From Candidatus Paraprevotella stercoravium (lineage in GTDB: Bacteria; Bacteroidota; Bacteroidia; Bacteroidales; Bacteroidaceae), in assembly GCA_944320795.1 (NCBI GenBank), contig CALUIU010000004.1:1-64000 (forward strand): a stretch of DNA of 64,000 bases, written 5' to 3'. Shown piece by piece: positions 7,960-16,665 of this stretch (position 1 is its first letter; every line of letters starts with the position of its first letter). The notes beneath the pieces are model-generated. The model worked only from the letters and a program-made list of their open reading frames with translations, had not been told where the DNA came from and did no database searches. Position numbers and translations under genes: made by a program.

Positions 7960-8406
7960 TTATACACCTCCTTCTTCCAGTCCGTCTTCCTCCGTTTCGG
8001 TCTGCACGCTCTTCTCCAGATTATAGAAGTTGATGTCCTCGTTGTCCAGCTGGATGGCGTTGCGCAGCACCTTGCTCGGGTTATAGATCACCTTCAGTTT
8101 CTTGATGTTCTTCACCTCAAACTCCTTGGCGGTGGCGGCCCCTTCGCTCTGGCAGCTCAGTCGGAAGGAGCCCACATCGCCCATGTGTACCTTCATTCCG
8201 CTCTGCAGGGCATAGACAATCTCCTGTTGCAGGGCGGCGAGCACCGCCAGACAGTCGGCCCGGGTCACGGTACACATGGTACTGATGCGTTTGGCCAGTC
8301 CCTCCATATTGATCACGCCCGGGCTCACGATGCACGCATAATATTTCAGATACTGGGGTTCGTCTGTACCGGGTTTCTGCTTTCCTTGGATTTTGTAGTT
8401 AATCAT
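7960..8406 (-). CDS. HU-like DNA-binding protein (HU-HIG type)
   Basis: 148 aa from MINYKIQGKQ; the longer open frame to 8481 is cut by a promoter at 8484-8491. The HU/IHF core is recognisable: LAKRISTMCTVTRADCLAVL, then VYALQSGMKVHMGDVGSFRL. An acidic C-terminal tail follows (QTETEEDGLEEGG). In Bacteroidales such proteins accompany DUF4248, an amidase and a smalltalk peptide, often near capsule loci, as here. It probably binds DNA as a dimer. Confidence 0.8.
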   Translation of the reverse strand: MINYKIQGKQKPGTDEPQYLKYYACIVSPGVINMEGLAKRISTMCTVTRADCLAVLAALQQEIVYALQSGMKVHMGDVGSFRLSCQSEGAATAKEFEVKNIKKLKVIYNPSKVLRNAIQLDNEDINFYNLEKSVQTETEEDGLEEGGV

Positions 8407-8483
8407 ATAAGTAGTAATTTTAAAAATGTTTTCACTCCGTGTTTTCTGTAGGACCGGAGTGTTCTCCCCGTTGATCAACACTG

Positions 8484-8491
8484 CAAAGATA
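8484..8491 (-). promoter_or_regulatory. -7 box of the HU-like gene
   Basis: The minus strand reads TATCTTTG, a perfect -7 box; no good -33 box was found. The predicted transcript starts near 8478 and supports the ATG at 8406. Confidence 0.5.
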
Positions 8492-8569
8492 AGACAGCCC
8501 CATCGGGCGCTTCGTCGTTTATCTTCCGAATTCCGCCAAAAAGCAGGTTAATCGTTTTAATGCGCGGAT

Positions 8570-8785
8570 TTATTCGGGCTCTCCCAGGTAACGCGTCACG
8601 ATTTCATACTGTTTGGGCGTAAAGAATCTCTGCCGGCTCCGGTAATGTGCCCCGGCCAGTTCCTCCCACAGTTCGGGACAAGAGTGCAACAGATAGTTCA
8701 TTTTTCGGCGTGCGTTGGCCGGATCCTGATCACCGCAATAGGCCTGTGCCAGCAAGGTGATGTTGTAGCGATTTAAAAAACTCAT
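8570..8785 (-). CDS. DUF4248 family protein
   Basis: 71 aa. The pattern LAQAYCGDQDPANARRKMNY followed by RFFTPKQYEIVTRYLGEP matches the short DUF4248 family of Bacteroidales. The fold is probably a small helical DNA-binding type, but its role is unknown. It is the first gene of the HU/P5/smalltalk cassette, with its own upstream region shared with the divergent gene at 8927. Confidence 0.75.
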   Translation of the reverse strand: MSFLNRYNITLLAQAYCGDQDPANARRKMNYLLHSCPELWEELAGAHYRSRQRFFTPKQYEIVTRYLGEPE

Positions 8786-8811
8786 ATAACTTATTTTTAA
8801 GAAATGTGACG

Positions 8812-8858
8812 CGAAAGTAGGTTGCGTTTCCTTTTTTTAAGTGAATAAACTTTCACTT
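8812..8858 (-). promoter_or_regulatory. Promoter with overlapping inverted repeat before the DUF4248 gene
   Basis: The minus strand has TACTTTCG (8812-8819), one base off the -7 consensus. A perfect inverted repeat, AAGTGAA (8839-8845) and TTCACTT (8852-8858), lies where the -33 box should be, so a repressor or activator could bind there. Confidence 0.4.
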
Positions 8859-8926
8859 TTGGGTGATTTTAATTAATTTTATACATCAAAATTAACCTAA
8901 AACCCCAACTACGGTTCTGTAAACCT

Positions 8927-9457
8927 ATGGTAACCAAACGTTTCAACACCTATATCGGCCGGGAAATGCTTGCCCGTCTGCTTCATTTTCCCTACATGAC
9001 CGACCGTGAATTCCGGGCTTTGCCTCCCACCCCCAACAGCGGCTGCAAGTACAGCCGTCTGCAAGACCATCAGTTCATCAACAGTTTTCTCTGCATGATC
9101 TTCTACCGCTACAGCAGCTACTCCATGTCGGCGCTCGAGCCCACGGGCAACTGCATCCGGGGCATCATTCACCGCGACTGCCACTTCCAGCAGCGCACCT
9201 ATCTGCTATTCACCGACCAGGTCTTTTCCTATCAGCCCAGCACCCCGCCCCTGCGTATGCTGCGCCTGCTCATCCGGGCCTTCGGCCAGATCGATCTGCA
9301 CAATCTGCCGCACGCCCTCGTCGAGGACGAGCGTTTCGATCTGGCGCTCTACCGGCGCATGGTCCACGAGTGCTACCCCGACGAGTATGTGGTATCCGAC
9401 GAGCACGAGGCCCGCCGCCGGAACCATTCCCGCCGCCGGACATCTTTTTATAAGTAA
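8927..9457 (+). CDS. Unrecognised 176-aa protein
   Basis: No family was recognised. No signal peptide or membrane helix is seen. The protein is rich in Tyr, Arg and His and contains two short Cys-bearing segments (SGCKYSRL, HECYPDEY). The C-terminus is strongly basic (EARRRNHSRRRTSFYK), which could bind nucleic acid. It is divergent from the DUF4248 cassette, with 141 nt between, and is followed by the promoter of the CoA-transferase gene. The good codon use over 530 nt supports a real gene. Confidence 0.6.
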   Translation: MVTKRFNTYIGREMLARLLHFPYMTDREFRALPPTPNSGCKYSRLQDHQFINSFLCMIFYRYSSYSMSALEPTGNCIRGIIHRDCHFQQRTYLLFTDQVFSYQPSTPPLRMLRLLIRAFGQIDLHNLPHALVEDERFDLALYRRMVHECYPDEYVVSDEHEARRRNHSRRRTSFYK

Positions 9458-9485
9458 AAAGCTAGGTCTGATTTAAATAATGTGC

Positions 9486-9493
9486 TAACTTTG
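9486..9493 (+). promoter_or_regulatory. -7 box of the CoA-transferase gene
   Basis: TAACTTTG matches TAnnTTTG and lies 38 nt before the ATG at 9531. No clear TTTG was found at -33. Confidence 0.55.
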
Positions 9494-9530
9494 CAGCAAA
9501 TCATGATTATTTAAAACAAAAAGAACAGAT

Positions 9531-11021
9531 ATGCGATATCCTGTGCTTACAGCCGAGGAAGCCATCGGCCTGATTCATAATGGAGACACGGTAGCCATTG
9601 GCGGATTCTCTTCCGTGGGAACCCCCAAGGCCGTTCCGGCGGCGCTGGCCGCCTATGCCGCGGAAGCCAACCGCGATCAGATAACCTTTCAGATCGGTCT
9701 GGTCACCGGTGGTGCTACCGGCAGTCAGATCGACAGTGCGCTGGCACGCGCCCGTGCCGTGCGTTTCCGCACCCCCTTCCAGTCCAACCCCGACATGCGC
9801 CGGTCCATCAACGCCGGCGAGGTGGAATATTTTGACCTGCACCTCTCCCACATCGGCCAGGACGTGAACTACGGCTTTCTGGGCCGCATCCACACCGCCA
9901 TCATCGAGGCGTCGGCCATCACCCCCGAGGGACGCATCATCCTGAGCACCTCCGTGGGCATCACCCCCACCATTGTACGGGCGGCCGAGCAGATCATCGT
10001 GGAGCTGAACCAGAGCCACGGCGACCGTCTGGAAGGCATGCACGACCTCTACACCCTCGAGACGCCCCCCTACCGGCAGCACATTCCTATTTTCCATGTC
10101 AACGACCGCACAGGCAGTCCCTATCTCGATGTCGATCCGTCCAAGATCGCCGGAGTGGTCTACACCAATGAGCGCGACCACATATCCCCCTTCACCCCGA
10201 TGAACGACACCACCCGCCGCATCGGCGAGAACGTGGCGTCCTTCCTCCTTCAGGAATGGCAGAAGGGCGGCATCCCCCGCCAGTTCCTGCCCCTGCAGTC
10301 CGGTGTGGGTAACATTGCCAATGCCGTGCTCGGCGCTCTGGGTGCCGATCCGCAGCTTCCGGCCTTCTCCATGTTCACCGAGGTGATCCAGAACTCCGTG
10401 ATCGACCTCATGCTCGAGGGACGCATCCGCTTTGCCACCGGCAGCTCGCTCACCCTCTCCGAAGACCATCTCGATCTGATGTACGACCATCTCGACGTCT
10501 TCCGCGACCGCATTCTGCTGCGCCCGCAAGAGATCACCAACCATCCCGAGATGATCCGCCGTCTGGGTGTCATCACCATCAACACGGCGCTCGAGGCCGA
10601 CCTCTTCGGCAATATCAACAGTACCCACGTCATGGGCAGCAAGATCATGAACGGCATCGGCGGTTCGGCCGACTTTGCCCGCAACGCCTATCTGTCCGTG
10701 TTCACCACCCCGTCCACAGCCAAGGACGGCCTCATCTCGTCCATTGTGCCCAATGTGTCCCATGTCGACAGCACCGAGCACGATGTACGTATTCTCGTCA
10801 CTGAGCAGGGCGTGGCCGACCTGCGTGGCAAATCCCCGCGCCAGCGTGCCGTCTGCATCATCGAGAACTGTGCCCATCCCGACTATAAGGAACTGCTTTG
10901 GGATTATCTCAAACTCTCCGAGAACCGCACGGGCCACATCCCGTTCTCCCTGCAGAACGCGTTCCGCATGCATCAGACCTTTGCCGAGGAAGGCGACATG
11001 CGCAAAACCCGCTATTTATAA
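9531..11021 (+). CDS. Acetyl-CoA hydrolase/transferase family protein (succinate CoA-transferase-like)
   Basis: 496 aa, normal for the family. The N-terminal half has GDTVAIGGFSSVGTPKAVP and the C-terminal half has SMFTEVIQNSVIDLMLEG, whose Glu is the expected CoA-thioester-forming residue. GGSADFARNAYLSVF and VDSTEHDVRILVTEQGVADLRG are typical C-terminal blocks. The family moves CoA between acetate, propionate or succinate; in Bacteroidales this fits succinate-to-propionate fermentation. Substrate cannot be read from sequence. It is cytoplasmic, with its own promoter upstream. Confidence 0.9.
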   Translation: MRYPVLTAEEAIGLIHNGDTVAIGGFSSVGTPKAVPAALAAYAAEANRDQITFQIGLVTGGATGSQIDSALARARAVRFRTPFQSNPDMRRSINAGEVEYFDLHLSHIGQDVNYGFLGRIHTAIIEASAITPEGRIILSTSVGITPTIVRAAEQIIVELNQSHGDRLEGMHDLYTLETPPYRQHIPIFHVNDRTGSPYLDVDPSKIAGVVYTNERDHISPFTPMNDTTRRIGENVASFLLQEWQKGGIPRQFLPLQSGVGNIANAVLGALGADPQLPAFSMFTEVIQNSVIDLMLEGRIRFATGSSLTLSEDHLDLMYDHLDVFRDRILLRPQEITNHPEMIRRLGVITINTALEADLFGNINSTHVMGSKIMNGIGGSADFARNAYLSVFTTPSTAKDGLISSIVPNVSHVDSTEHDVRILVTEQGVADLRGKSPRQRAVCIIENCAHPDYKELLWDYLKLSENRTGHIPFSLQNAFRMHQTFAEEGDMRKTRYL

Positions 11022-11043
11022 CTGGCGCCTTGCTTTTATCCTT

Positions 11044-12126
11044 ATGAAAACATCCCCCTCCTATCCCCCTCTGTTTCCGCAGCTGCTCGAACTGCTGCGC
11101 TGCGGTCTGTGGGACCGGCAGCCCGATGCCGCCCTTTTCCGCGGACTCACCCACGACCAGTGGCTCTCCCTGTTGCTGCAGGGCCAGCAGCAGAGCATTC
11201 TGGGCCTGATGTCCGAAGGCGTGCAGCGCCTTCCCGAGGACAGCCAGCCCCCGCTCGACCTGCGCCTCCAGTGGTTCGGCTATCAGCAGGCCATACGCCA
11301 TCAGCAGCGCCAGTATGGCGAGGCACGCCAGGAGGTGCTTTCCTGGTTTCTCGAGGCCGGCATCCGCTGTGCCGTCTTCAAGGGTGATACCTTCAATGCC
11401 CTCTACCCCATTCCCGGCCTGCGCATGTGCGGTGATGTCGACCTCTGGTTCCCCGATCCCGACGGAGTGACACAGGCTCTGCAACTTCTCCGTAAACAGG
11501 GATTGCAGGTTACAGACCCGGGAAATCATCACCTTGTACTGGAATACAAAGGTTTGTCCTTCGAAATGCACCACGACTTTCTCAACCTTCCCTTCAAATC
11601 CCGTGTGCCACACACCCTGGTTTCCACGAAACATCCCGTCTATACAGGTCTGCAGCTCAATCCCGAAGCCAACACCGTGATGGTGCTCACCCATGCCGCC
11701 CATCACTTTATCGAAACCGGACTGGGACTACGCCATCTGTGCGACTGGGCTGTCTGGCTCCACCGCTATGGGCACACTCCCGAGGTACAGCGGGGATTGA
11801 CGGAAATCCGCCGTCTGGGTGCCGGTGTCTTCCTCACGGAATTTACGGCCCTGGCCGTTTATCTGCTGGGGTTGGAATCTACCGATGCCGAAAGCCTGAT
11901 CCGTTTCAGCCGGGAAACCCGTCGTGAGCGTCTGCTCCGGGAAATGCTCCTGCAGGGCAATCTCGGCAAGACCCATCTGGCCCAAAAGAAACATGTCCCT
12001 CTGGTGTGGTTCTATCTCAATTCTTTTCTGCGCGAGCTCAGTCTCTCCGCCTTCTGGCCCCGCTATGTCTGGGCCAGCATCCCCCATCAGATCCGGCGCA
12101 CTTGGCGCATGCTGCATCGGAAATAA
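11044..12126 (+). CDS. Nucleotidyltransferase-fold protein (PF14907-like)
   Basis: 360 aa from the ATG at 11044, 22 nt after the CoA-transferase stop; a longer open frame from 10675 overlaps that gene and is rejected. The fold signature is CAVFKGDTFNALYPIPG followed by CGDVDLWF, the paired Asp residues of a nucleotidyltransferase. Later comes a helical region with HHDFLNLPF and LTHAAHHF. Members of this family often sit near capsule or lantibiotic loci, and their activity is unknown. A bidirectional terminator follows, facing the capsule locus. Confidence 0.75.
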   Translation: MKTSPSYPPLFPQLLELLRCGLWDRQPDAALFRGLTHDQWLSLLLQGQQQSILGLMSEGVQRLPEDSQPPLDLRLQWFGYQQAIRHQQRQYGEARQEVLSWFLEAGIRCAVFKGDTFNALYPIPGLRMCGDVDLWFPDPDGVTQALQLLRKQGLQVTDPGNHHLVLEYKGLSFEMHHDFLNLPFKSRVPHTLVSTKHPVYTGLQLNPEANTVMVLTHAAHHFIETGLGLRHLCDWAVWLHRYGHTPEVQRGLTEIRRLGAGVFLTEFTALAVYLLGLESTDAESLIRFSRETRRERLLREMLLQGNLGKTHLAQKKHVPLVWFYLNSFLRELSLSAFWPRYVWASIPHQIRRTWRMLHRK

Positions 12127-12158
12127 AAAAACCGACCCCGCAAGGGATCGGTTTTTTT
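12125..12158. terminator. Bidirectional terminator between the nucleotidyltransferase gene and the capsule locus
   Basis: The hairpin 12131-12151 (ACCGACCCC, loop GCAA, GGGATCGGT, one mismatch) is preceded by an A run and followed by a T run. It lies between converging genes. Confidence 0.85.
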
Positions 12159-12205
12159 ATTTGATGAATCAAACAGATGTCTTATTCCTCAATCAGACAT
12201 GCTGT

Positions 12206-13357
12206 TTATTTCACTACTTTTACAATTACACGACGGTTGTATGAAGCCGGAGTCAGCTCGTTCACACCACCCATAGGTTTGATGATGATCTGCTCATCCT
12301 TCAAGCCCATCTTCTTCAGTTCCTTGGCTACAGCCTCGGCACGACGCTCGCTCAGCTGCTTGTTGTAGTCAGCCGAACCGGTCTTGCTGTCCGCATAACC
12401 GTAAACCTCTACCTTGCCACCGTTCAGCTGGTCTACCAGAGCCTGTACGTTCACGAGATCCTTCTTCGAAGCGATGCGTGAAGAGTTCAGGTTGAAGAAT
12501 ACAGATACCGGAGTGGTGACAGCCACTTCCTTGGTTACGGTAGAAGTGCTTGTTTCCGGACGTTTGGCCAGTAAGCCCTTCAGCTTGTCGTTTTCGCTCT
12601 GCTGCTCAGCCAGTGAAGCGTTGAGCGCGTCGGTCTGTGCCTTGTGCATGGCGTTGATCGCCTCCAGATCCGGAGTCTTGCTCCAGCCTACCTTGCCCAA
12701 GTTCACACCGAGTCCCAGAGATACGCCGAACTGGCGGTCCTTGCTGGTAAAGAAGTTACCTCCACCTTTATATCCGGCACCGTTATCCAGTTCGTTCAGC
12801 GCCGTATTGGAGTAGATGTCCAGATTGATAAACAGGCGCTTCGTCACATTAAAGGTATTCAGGATACCGCCGGTGTACATAAACGCATAATGCTGCGCAT
12901 CAAAATTCCGGTAGAATCCCGTACCGGCATAGAGTGAAATGTTCCACACTCTGCCCGGCTGATAACCCGCAAACAGATTGCGCAGGTTGATCATACCCTG
13001 CATATTGACATTCAGCATGTCAAAGCTTGGGTTCTCGCGTCCGTCTACACACTGCAACTGCATCATCTGGGCTTTGGCGCGCACACCGATTACCGGCGTA
13101 AACCACTTACCCACCGTAATGTCACCGTTCCAGCTGCGACGGAAGCTCTCAAACGGGTTCTTGGACAACCCCATGCCACGCTCCTGATTGGAGTAGCTGC
13201 TCACATAATCACCGCCGGCAGTCACAAACCAATTCGCCCAAAATCGGTTGGTTGCCACGCTGTACTTATCCACCGGTGCTATTTCGGTGGTTTCCTGATT
13301 CTGCGCCATGGCCGATGTCGCTCCCAGCAACATCAGGCCGAATAACATTTTCTTCAT
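12206..13357 (-). CDS. OmpA-family outer-membrane protein
   Basis: 383 aa with a signal peptide (MKKMLFGLMLLGATSAMAQ), an N-terminal beta-barrel (about 25-220), a short coiled region (QTDALNASLAEQQSENDKL) and a C-terminal OmpA peptidoglycan-binding domain (about 275-383) with VEVYGYADSKTGSADYNKQL and LSERRAEAVAKEL. It anchors the outer membrane to peptidoglycan. It is the last gene of the capsule operon after wzc, a typical place in Bacteroidales, where it may stabilise the export machine. Confidence 0.9.
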   Translation of the reverse strand: MKKMLFGLMLLGATSAMAQNQETTEIAPVDKYSVATNRFWANWFVTAGGDYVSSYSNQERGMGLSKNPFESFRRSWNGDITVGKWFTPVIGVRAKAQMMQLQCVDGRENPSFDMLNVNMQGMINLRNLFAGYQPGRVWNISLYAGTGFYRNFDAQHYAFMYTGGILNTFNVTKRLFINLDIYSNTALNELDNGAGYKGGGNFFTSKDRQFGVSLGLGVNLGKVGWSKTPDLEAINAMHKAQTDALNASLAEQQSENDKLKGLLAKRPETSTSTVTKEVAVTTPVSVFFNLNSSRIASKKDLVNVQALVDQLNGGKVEVYGYADSKTGSADYNKQLSERRAEAVAKELKKMGLKDEQIIIKPMGGVNELTPASYNRRVIVKVVK

Positions 13358-13377
13358 AATCAGATTTTTTTATATGA

Positions 13378-15777
13378 TCAAAATAAACCGAGGAATTTCT
13401 TCTTTTTCTTGTCGTTGCCATAACCGTAACCATAGCTATAGCCTGCATAGCCATAATGTCCGTAGCCCAGCTGCTCTTCCTTCACGCTGTTCAGCACCAC
13501 CGCCATTTTCTTCAGCTTGCCGCTCTGATAGATCTGCTCGATGTCCGGCAACTGGCGGCGGTCCAACACACCCGCTCGGGCCACAAAGAGCGTCAGGTCT
13601 GCCAGTCGGGCCACAATCGCCGCGTCGGCCACCACGCCGGTTGGCACACCATCCAGCAGAACCAGGTCATACCGGTCTTTCACGGCTCCGATCAGCTCGT
13701 CCAGCTTATCGCTCAGCAGCAACTCGGCCGGATTCGGCGGTATCGCTCCGCTATAGATAATGTCCAATCCCGAACAACCGTTTACCGGATGGATCAGTTC
13801 GTCCGCCTGTTCCACCTGCCCGATCAGATAGTGTGTCACGCCCTTCTGGCGCTTGCCGCCGAACAGGCGGGTCAGACTGGCCTTTCGGATATCCAGATCC
13901 ACCATCAACACCCGTTTGCCCGCAAAGGCCATCATCGCTGCCAAGTTCGATCCCACAAAGGTCTTTCCGGCTCCCTCATTCATGGAGGTGGTCATCAGCA
14001 CCTGCACGGGATGTCCGTCCTCTTTCATAAAGGAAAGATTTGTACGCAGCATACGGAATGATTCCGTAACGGAATCCGTACCGTCCACACGTACGGCCAG
14101 CATGCCCTCATTTCCTTTTTTATAAGGAATATCCCCCAAGAAAGGTAACGAAAGTTTTCCTTCAATATCCTTCCGGTTACGAACTTTATTGTCCAGCAAA
14201 AGCATTAAAAATAAAATACCGGTCGGTAATCCCAGTCCCAAAATCAAAGCACCCAGATAAATCATTTGTACTTTAGGAGTTACCGGAGAATTAGAGCCTT
14301 TGGCCTGATCGATTACACGTGCATTACTTTCGGCGATATATTCAGCCAAGGCATTTTCTTCCCGCTTCTGCAATAGATACACATACAGTTGTTCTTTTAC
14401 CTTTTGCTGTCGCTCGGCGCTCAATACCGTCTTCTGGTGGTTCGGAATTCTGGCAGCCTGCCCGGTGCTTCGTGCTTCCTGTTTTAACGTACTGTTCAAG
14501 CGCAATTGCAAGGCCTCCATATGATTGTCCATGGTATACAGAATACTTTCCCGCAAGGAATTCATTGCCTGTCGCAAATCCTGCACCACCGGATTATCCC
14601 CTGCCGAAGGACCTTCCAGTTTATTACACTGCAGACGCAACTTATTGTACTCATTGATCTGACTCACCAGATTAGCTTCGGAAACTCCGGTACTGAGTGG
14701 AATCAGGGATTCATCATTCTTGGGCTGTAACAAAAACTCTTTCAGATAACGCGTCAGTTCTATTTCTGTTTGTAATTGTACTGCCTCATTCTGGAACTGG
14801 TCTGCTTTTTGCAGATAAAGCCCGCCTTGAGTAGCATCCACCAATTGGTTTTCACTTCGATAAGATGCAATCTGGCTGTCTACATTTCCCAATTCCTTTT
14901 CCAATATAGCCAGACGCTCCACCACAAAGCGCTCTGTATTACGCGCCACGGTGTTCTTATCATTCACAATATCCTTTTTATAGGCATCTATCAATGCGTT
15001 CAGGATATCCGTAGCCCTTTGGGGCACTTCATCCGTAATGGCCAACTGGATCATGCTGGATTCCTTGGAAGCTTTGGCTGCCGTTATTCGGGCACTCAAC
15101 GCATTCCCGACAGCTGTTACCGTATTCTTGGTTACAATCAGATCTTGCCCGATATAATCTTCGGAATAAAAGGAAGTCGGCTTTACCACTATATTCCCCA
15201 CAGGTGTCTGCACCGTTTCATTCAAGGCAAATGTCTTCTGAAAATCCAGCTTTTCCCCTTTATAAAAAAGTTCTTTCAGTTCCACCTTTTTATTTGGCAA
15301 CAAAGCCAAACGAAAACGACAAGCCAAATCCGTATCATCCGCAAAACCGACCGTTATCGGTGTTTTTCCATACAAATCCACCGGTCTCCAGAAAGTTTCC
15401 GCCTGATAGCCGACTTCCAGATTCAGTTGTTCCACCACCATTTGGGCCAGATGTAAGGACTTGAAAATCAGAATTTCGTTTTCTACATTTCCACTCAGAT
15501 CCATAAAACCCACTTCCTTGAAGATTTGCGCTTCAGTAGGAGTTCTTGTACCACTGTTCTTATCTTTAATCAACACCGTAGCTACTCTCTGGTATTGGGG
15601 CGCCGTCCGGTGCACATAGACAAAAGCCACTACCAAGCAGAGAATTACGGTTCCAACATAATAATACCATCGCTTCAAGCCTAAACGTGCCAAATCCATC
15701 ATCTCAACCTCTAATCCGGTAGTCGTTGGTCCTGACTTTGGAGTAGATTTATTTGTCTGTATATTCCGATTTTCCAT
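13378..15777 (-). CDS. wzc: Wzc-like polysaccharide co-polymerase and tyrosine autokinase
   Basis: 799 aa. The N-terminal Wzz domain has a first membrane helix (YYYVGTVILCLVVAFVYV), followed by a long coiled periplasmic region and a second helix near residue 515 (MIYLGALILGLGLPTGILFL). The cytoplasmic BY-kinase domain has Walker A TTSMNEGAGKTFVGSNLA, Walker A' VLMVDLDIRKA and the Walker B region DLVLLDGVPTG. The C-terminus is a Tyr cluster (GYGHYGYAGYSYGYGYG) that is autophosphorylated in this family. It controls chain length and export with Wza, and lies 6 nt after wza. Confidence 0.95.
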   Translation of the reverse strand: MENRNIQTNKSTPKSGPTTTGLEVEMMDLARLGLKRWYYYVGTVILCLVVAFVYVHRTAPQYQRVATVLIKDKNSGTRTPTEAQIFKEVGFMDLSGNVENEILIFKSLHLAQMVVEQLNLEVGYQAETFWRPVDLYGKTPITVGFADDTDLACRFRLALLPNKKVELKELFYKGEKLDFQKTFALNETVQTPVGNIVVKPTSFYSEDYIGQDLIVTKNTVTAVGNALSARITAAKASKESSMIQLAITDEVPQRATDILNALIDAYKKDIVNDKNTVARNTERFVVERLAILEKELGNVDSQIASYRSENQLVDATQGGLYLQKADQFQNEAVQLQTEIELTRYLKEFLLQPKNDESLIPLSTGVSEANLVSQINEYNKLRLQCNKLEGPSAGDNPVVQDLRQAMNSLRESILYTMDNHMEALQLRLNSTLKQEARSTGQAARIPNHQKTVLSAERQQKVKEQLYVYLLQKREENALAEYIAESNARVIDQAKGSNSPVTPKVQMIYLGALILGLGLPTGILFLMLLLDNKVRNRKDIEGKLSLPFLGDIPYKKGNEGMLAVRVDGTDSVTESFRMLRTNLSFMKEDGHPVQVLMTTSMNEGAGKTFVGSNLAAMMAFAGKRVLMVDLDIRKASLTRLFGGKRQKGVTHYLIGQVEQADELIHPVNGCSGLDIIYSGAIPPNPAELLLSDKLDELIGAVKDRYDLVLLDGVPTGVVADAAIVARLADLTLFVARAGVLDRRQLPDIEQIYQSGKLKKMAVVLNSVKEEQLGYGHYGYAGYSYGYGYGNDKKKKKFLGLF

Positions 15778-15783
15778 AAAACT

Positions 15784-16572
15784 CTATCTTAACAATGTCA
15801 CTATTAAAGTTGTTACCGACATGATTGAACTGAATACCGAAACCCATGTTCCTACTGAAGTCACTTGAGTACTTCGATTCTGAATGGTCCGGGCATTATT
15901 CGGCTCGACATAAATCACATCATTTTGCTGCAAATAATAATACGGAGACTGCAGCAAATCCGAAGAACGTAAATCCAGATAATGCACCGTACGCTTTCCA
16001 TCAGCTTCACGGATTACCGCAACCCGATCCCGCTTCGCCTGAATCCCTAGATCACCGGCTTCCGCCAACGCTTCCAGCACCGTAATACGATCAGATTTTA
16101 CATTAATTACTTTCGGAGTCTTAACCTCTCCCAAAACGGAAACTTTAAAATTTTGGAAAGTAACTGTTACAACCGGATCCTGTAAATAGTTCTTCTGTTC
16201 CAATTCCTTCGTAATATAGTCAGCCAATTCTTTGCGAGTTTTTCCTTCCACAGAAATTCGCCCTAACTGTGGAAAATTAATAGCTCCTTCCGCATCTACT
16301 TGATATCCCAATTGAGAATTTGCCGAACCACTCTTTGCTTCTAAAGTATAAGCCGTAGCCGGCAAATTAAAAGGGATTGCCAGTTCTGGATTTCTTGCGG
16401 ATACAGTAATCCCCAGCAAATCATCCTTTCGGATTTTTATTTCATAACTCTGCTCCATATTCAGCTGCAATCCTTTATCTAAATCCTGGAAATAGAGGAC
16501 TCTCTCGGGAGCAGCACAGCTGGTTAATACCAAAATCAAAAGTAACCAACTGGTCCATTTTGTTTTTTTCAT
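15784..16572 (-). CDS. wza: Wza-like polysaccharide export lipoprotein
   Basis: 262 aa from MKKTKWTSW (MYMKK at 16578 is equally possible). The lipobox is LVLTSC. The Poly_export domain is recognisable (SYEIKIRKDDLLGITVSARN), followed by SLBB-type repeats (NFKVSVLGEVKTPKVINV). A hydrophobic C-terminal helix ends the protein, as in Bacteroidales Wza. It forms the outer-membrane pore for capsule export together with Wzc. A strong promoter lies directly upstream, so the wza-wzc-ompA set can be expressed apart from the biosynthesis genes. Confidence 0.93.
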   Translation of the reverse strand: MKKTKWTSWLLLILVLTSCAAPERVLYFQDLDKGLQLNMEQSYEIKIRKDDLLGITVSARNPELAIPFNLPATAYTLEAKSGSANSQLGYQVDAEGAINFPQLGRISVEGKTRKELADYITKELEQKNYLQDPVVTVTFQNFKVSVLGEVKTPKVINVKSDRITVLEALAEAGDLGIQAKRDRVAVIREADGKRTVHYLDLRSSDLLQSPYYYLQQNDVIYVEPNNARTIQNRSTQVTSVGTWVSVFSSIMSVTTLIVTLLR

Positions 16573-16600
16573 GTACATTTTTTTCTTTAAATTATGTCTG

Positions 16601-16632
16601 CAAAAATAAAGAAACCTTCTCTTTTCCCCAAA
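16601..16632 (-). promoter_or_regulatory. Consensus promoter for wza-wzc-ompA
   Basis: On the minus strand TTTG (16629-16632) and TATTTTTG (16601-16608) are separated by 20 nt, an exact match to the Bacteroidota consensus. The wza ATG follows within about 30 nt. Confidence 0.8.
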
Positions 16633-16665
16633 TAATAAAAACAAAATCTCTTTTTTAAGGTATCT

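Noticed and set aside
9507..10973. Minus-strand open frame of 488 codons
   Set aside because: It is antisense to the CoA-transferase gene, with Gly/Val/Asp/His-rich low-complexity translation and no recognisable motif.
10675..11043. N-terminal extension of the nucleotidyltransferase-fold gene
   Set aside because: The frame is open but lies inside the CoA-transferase gene; the ATG at 11044 just after its stop is far better.
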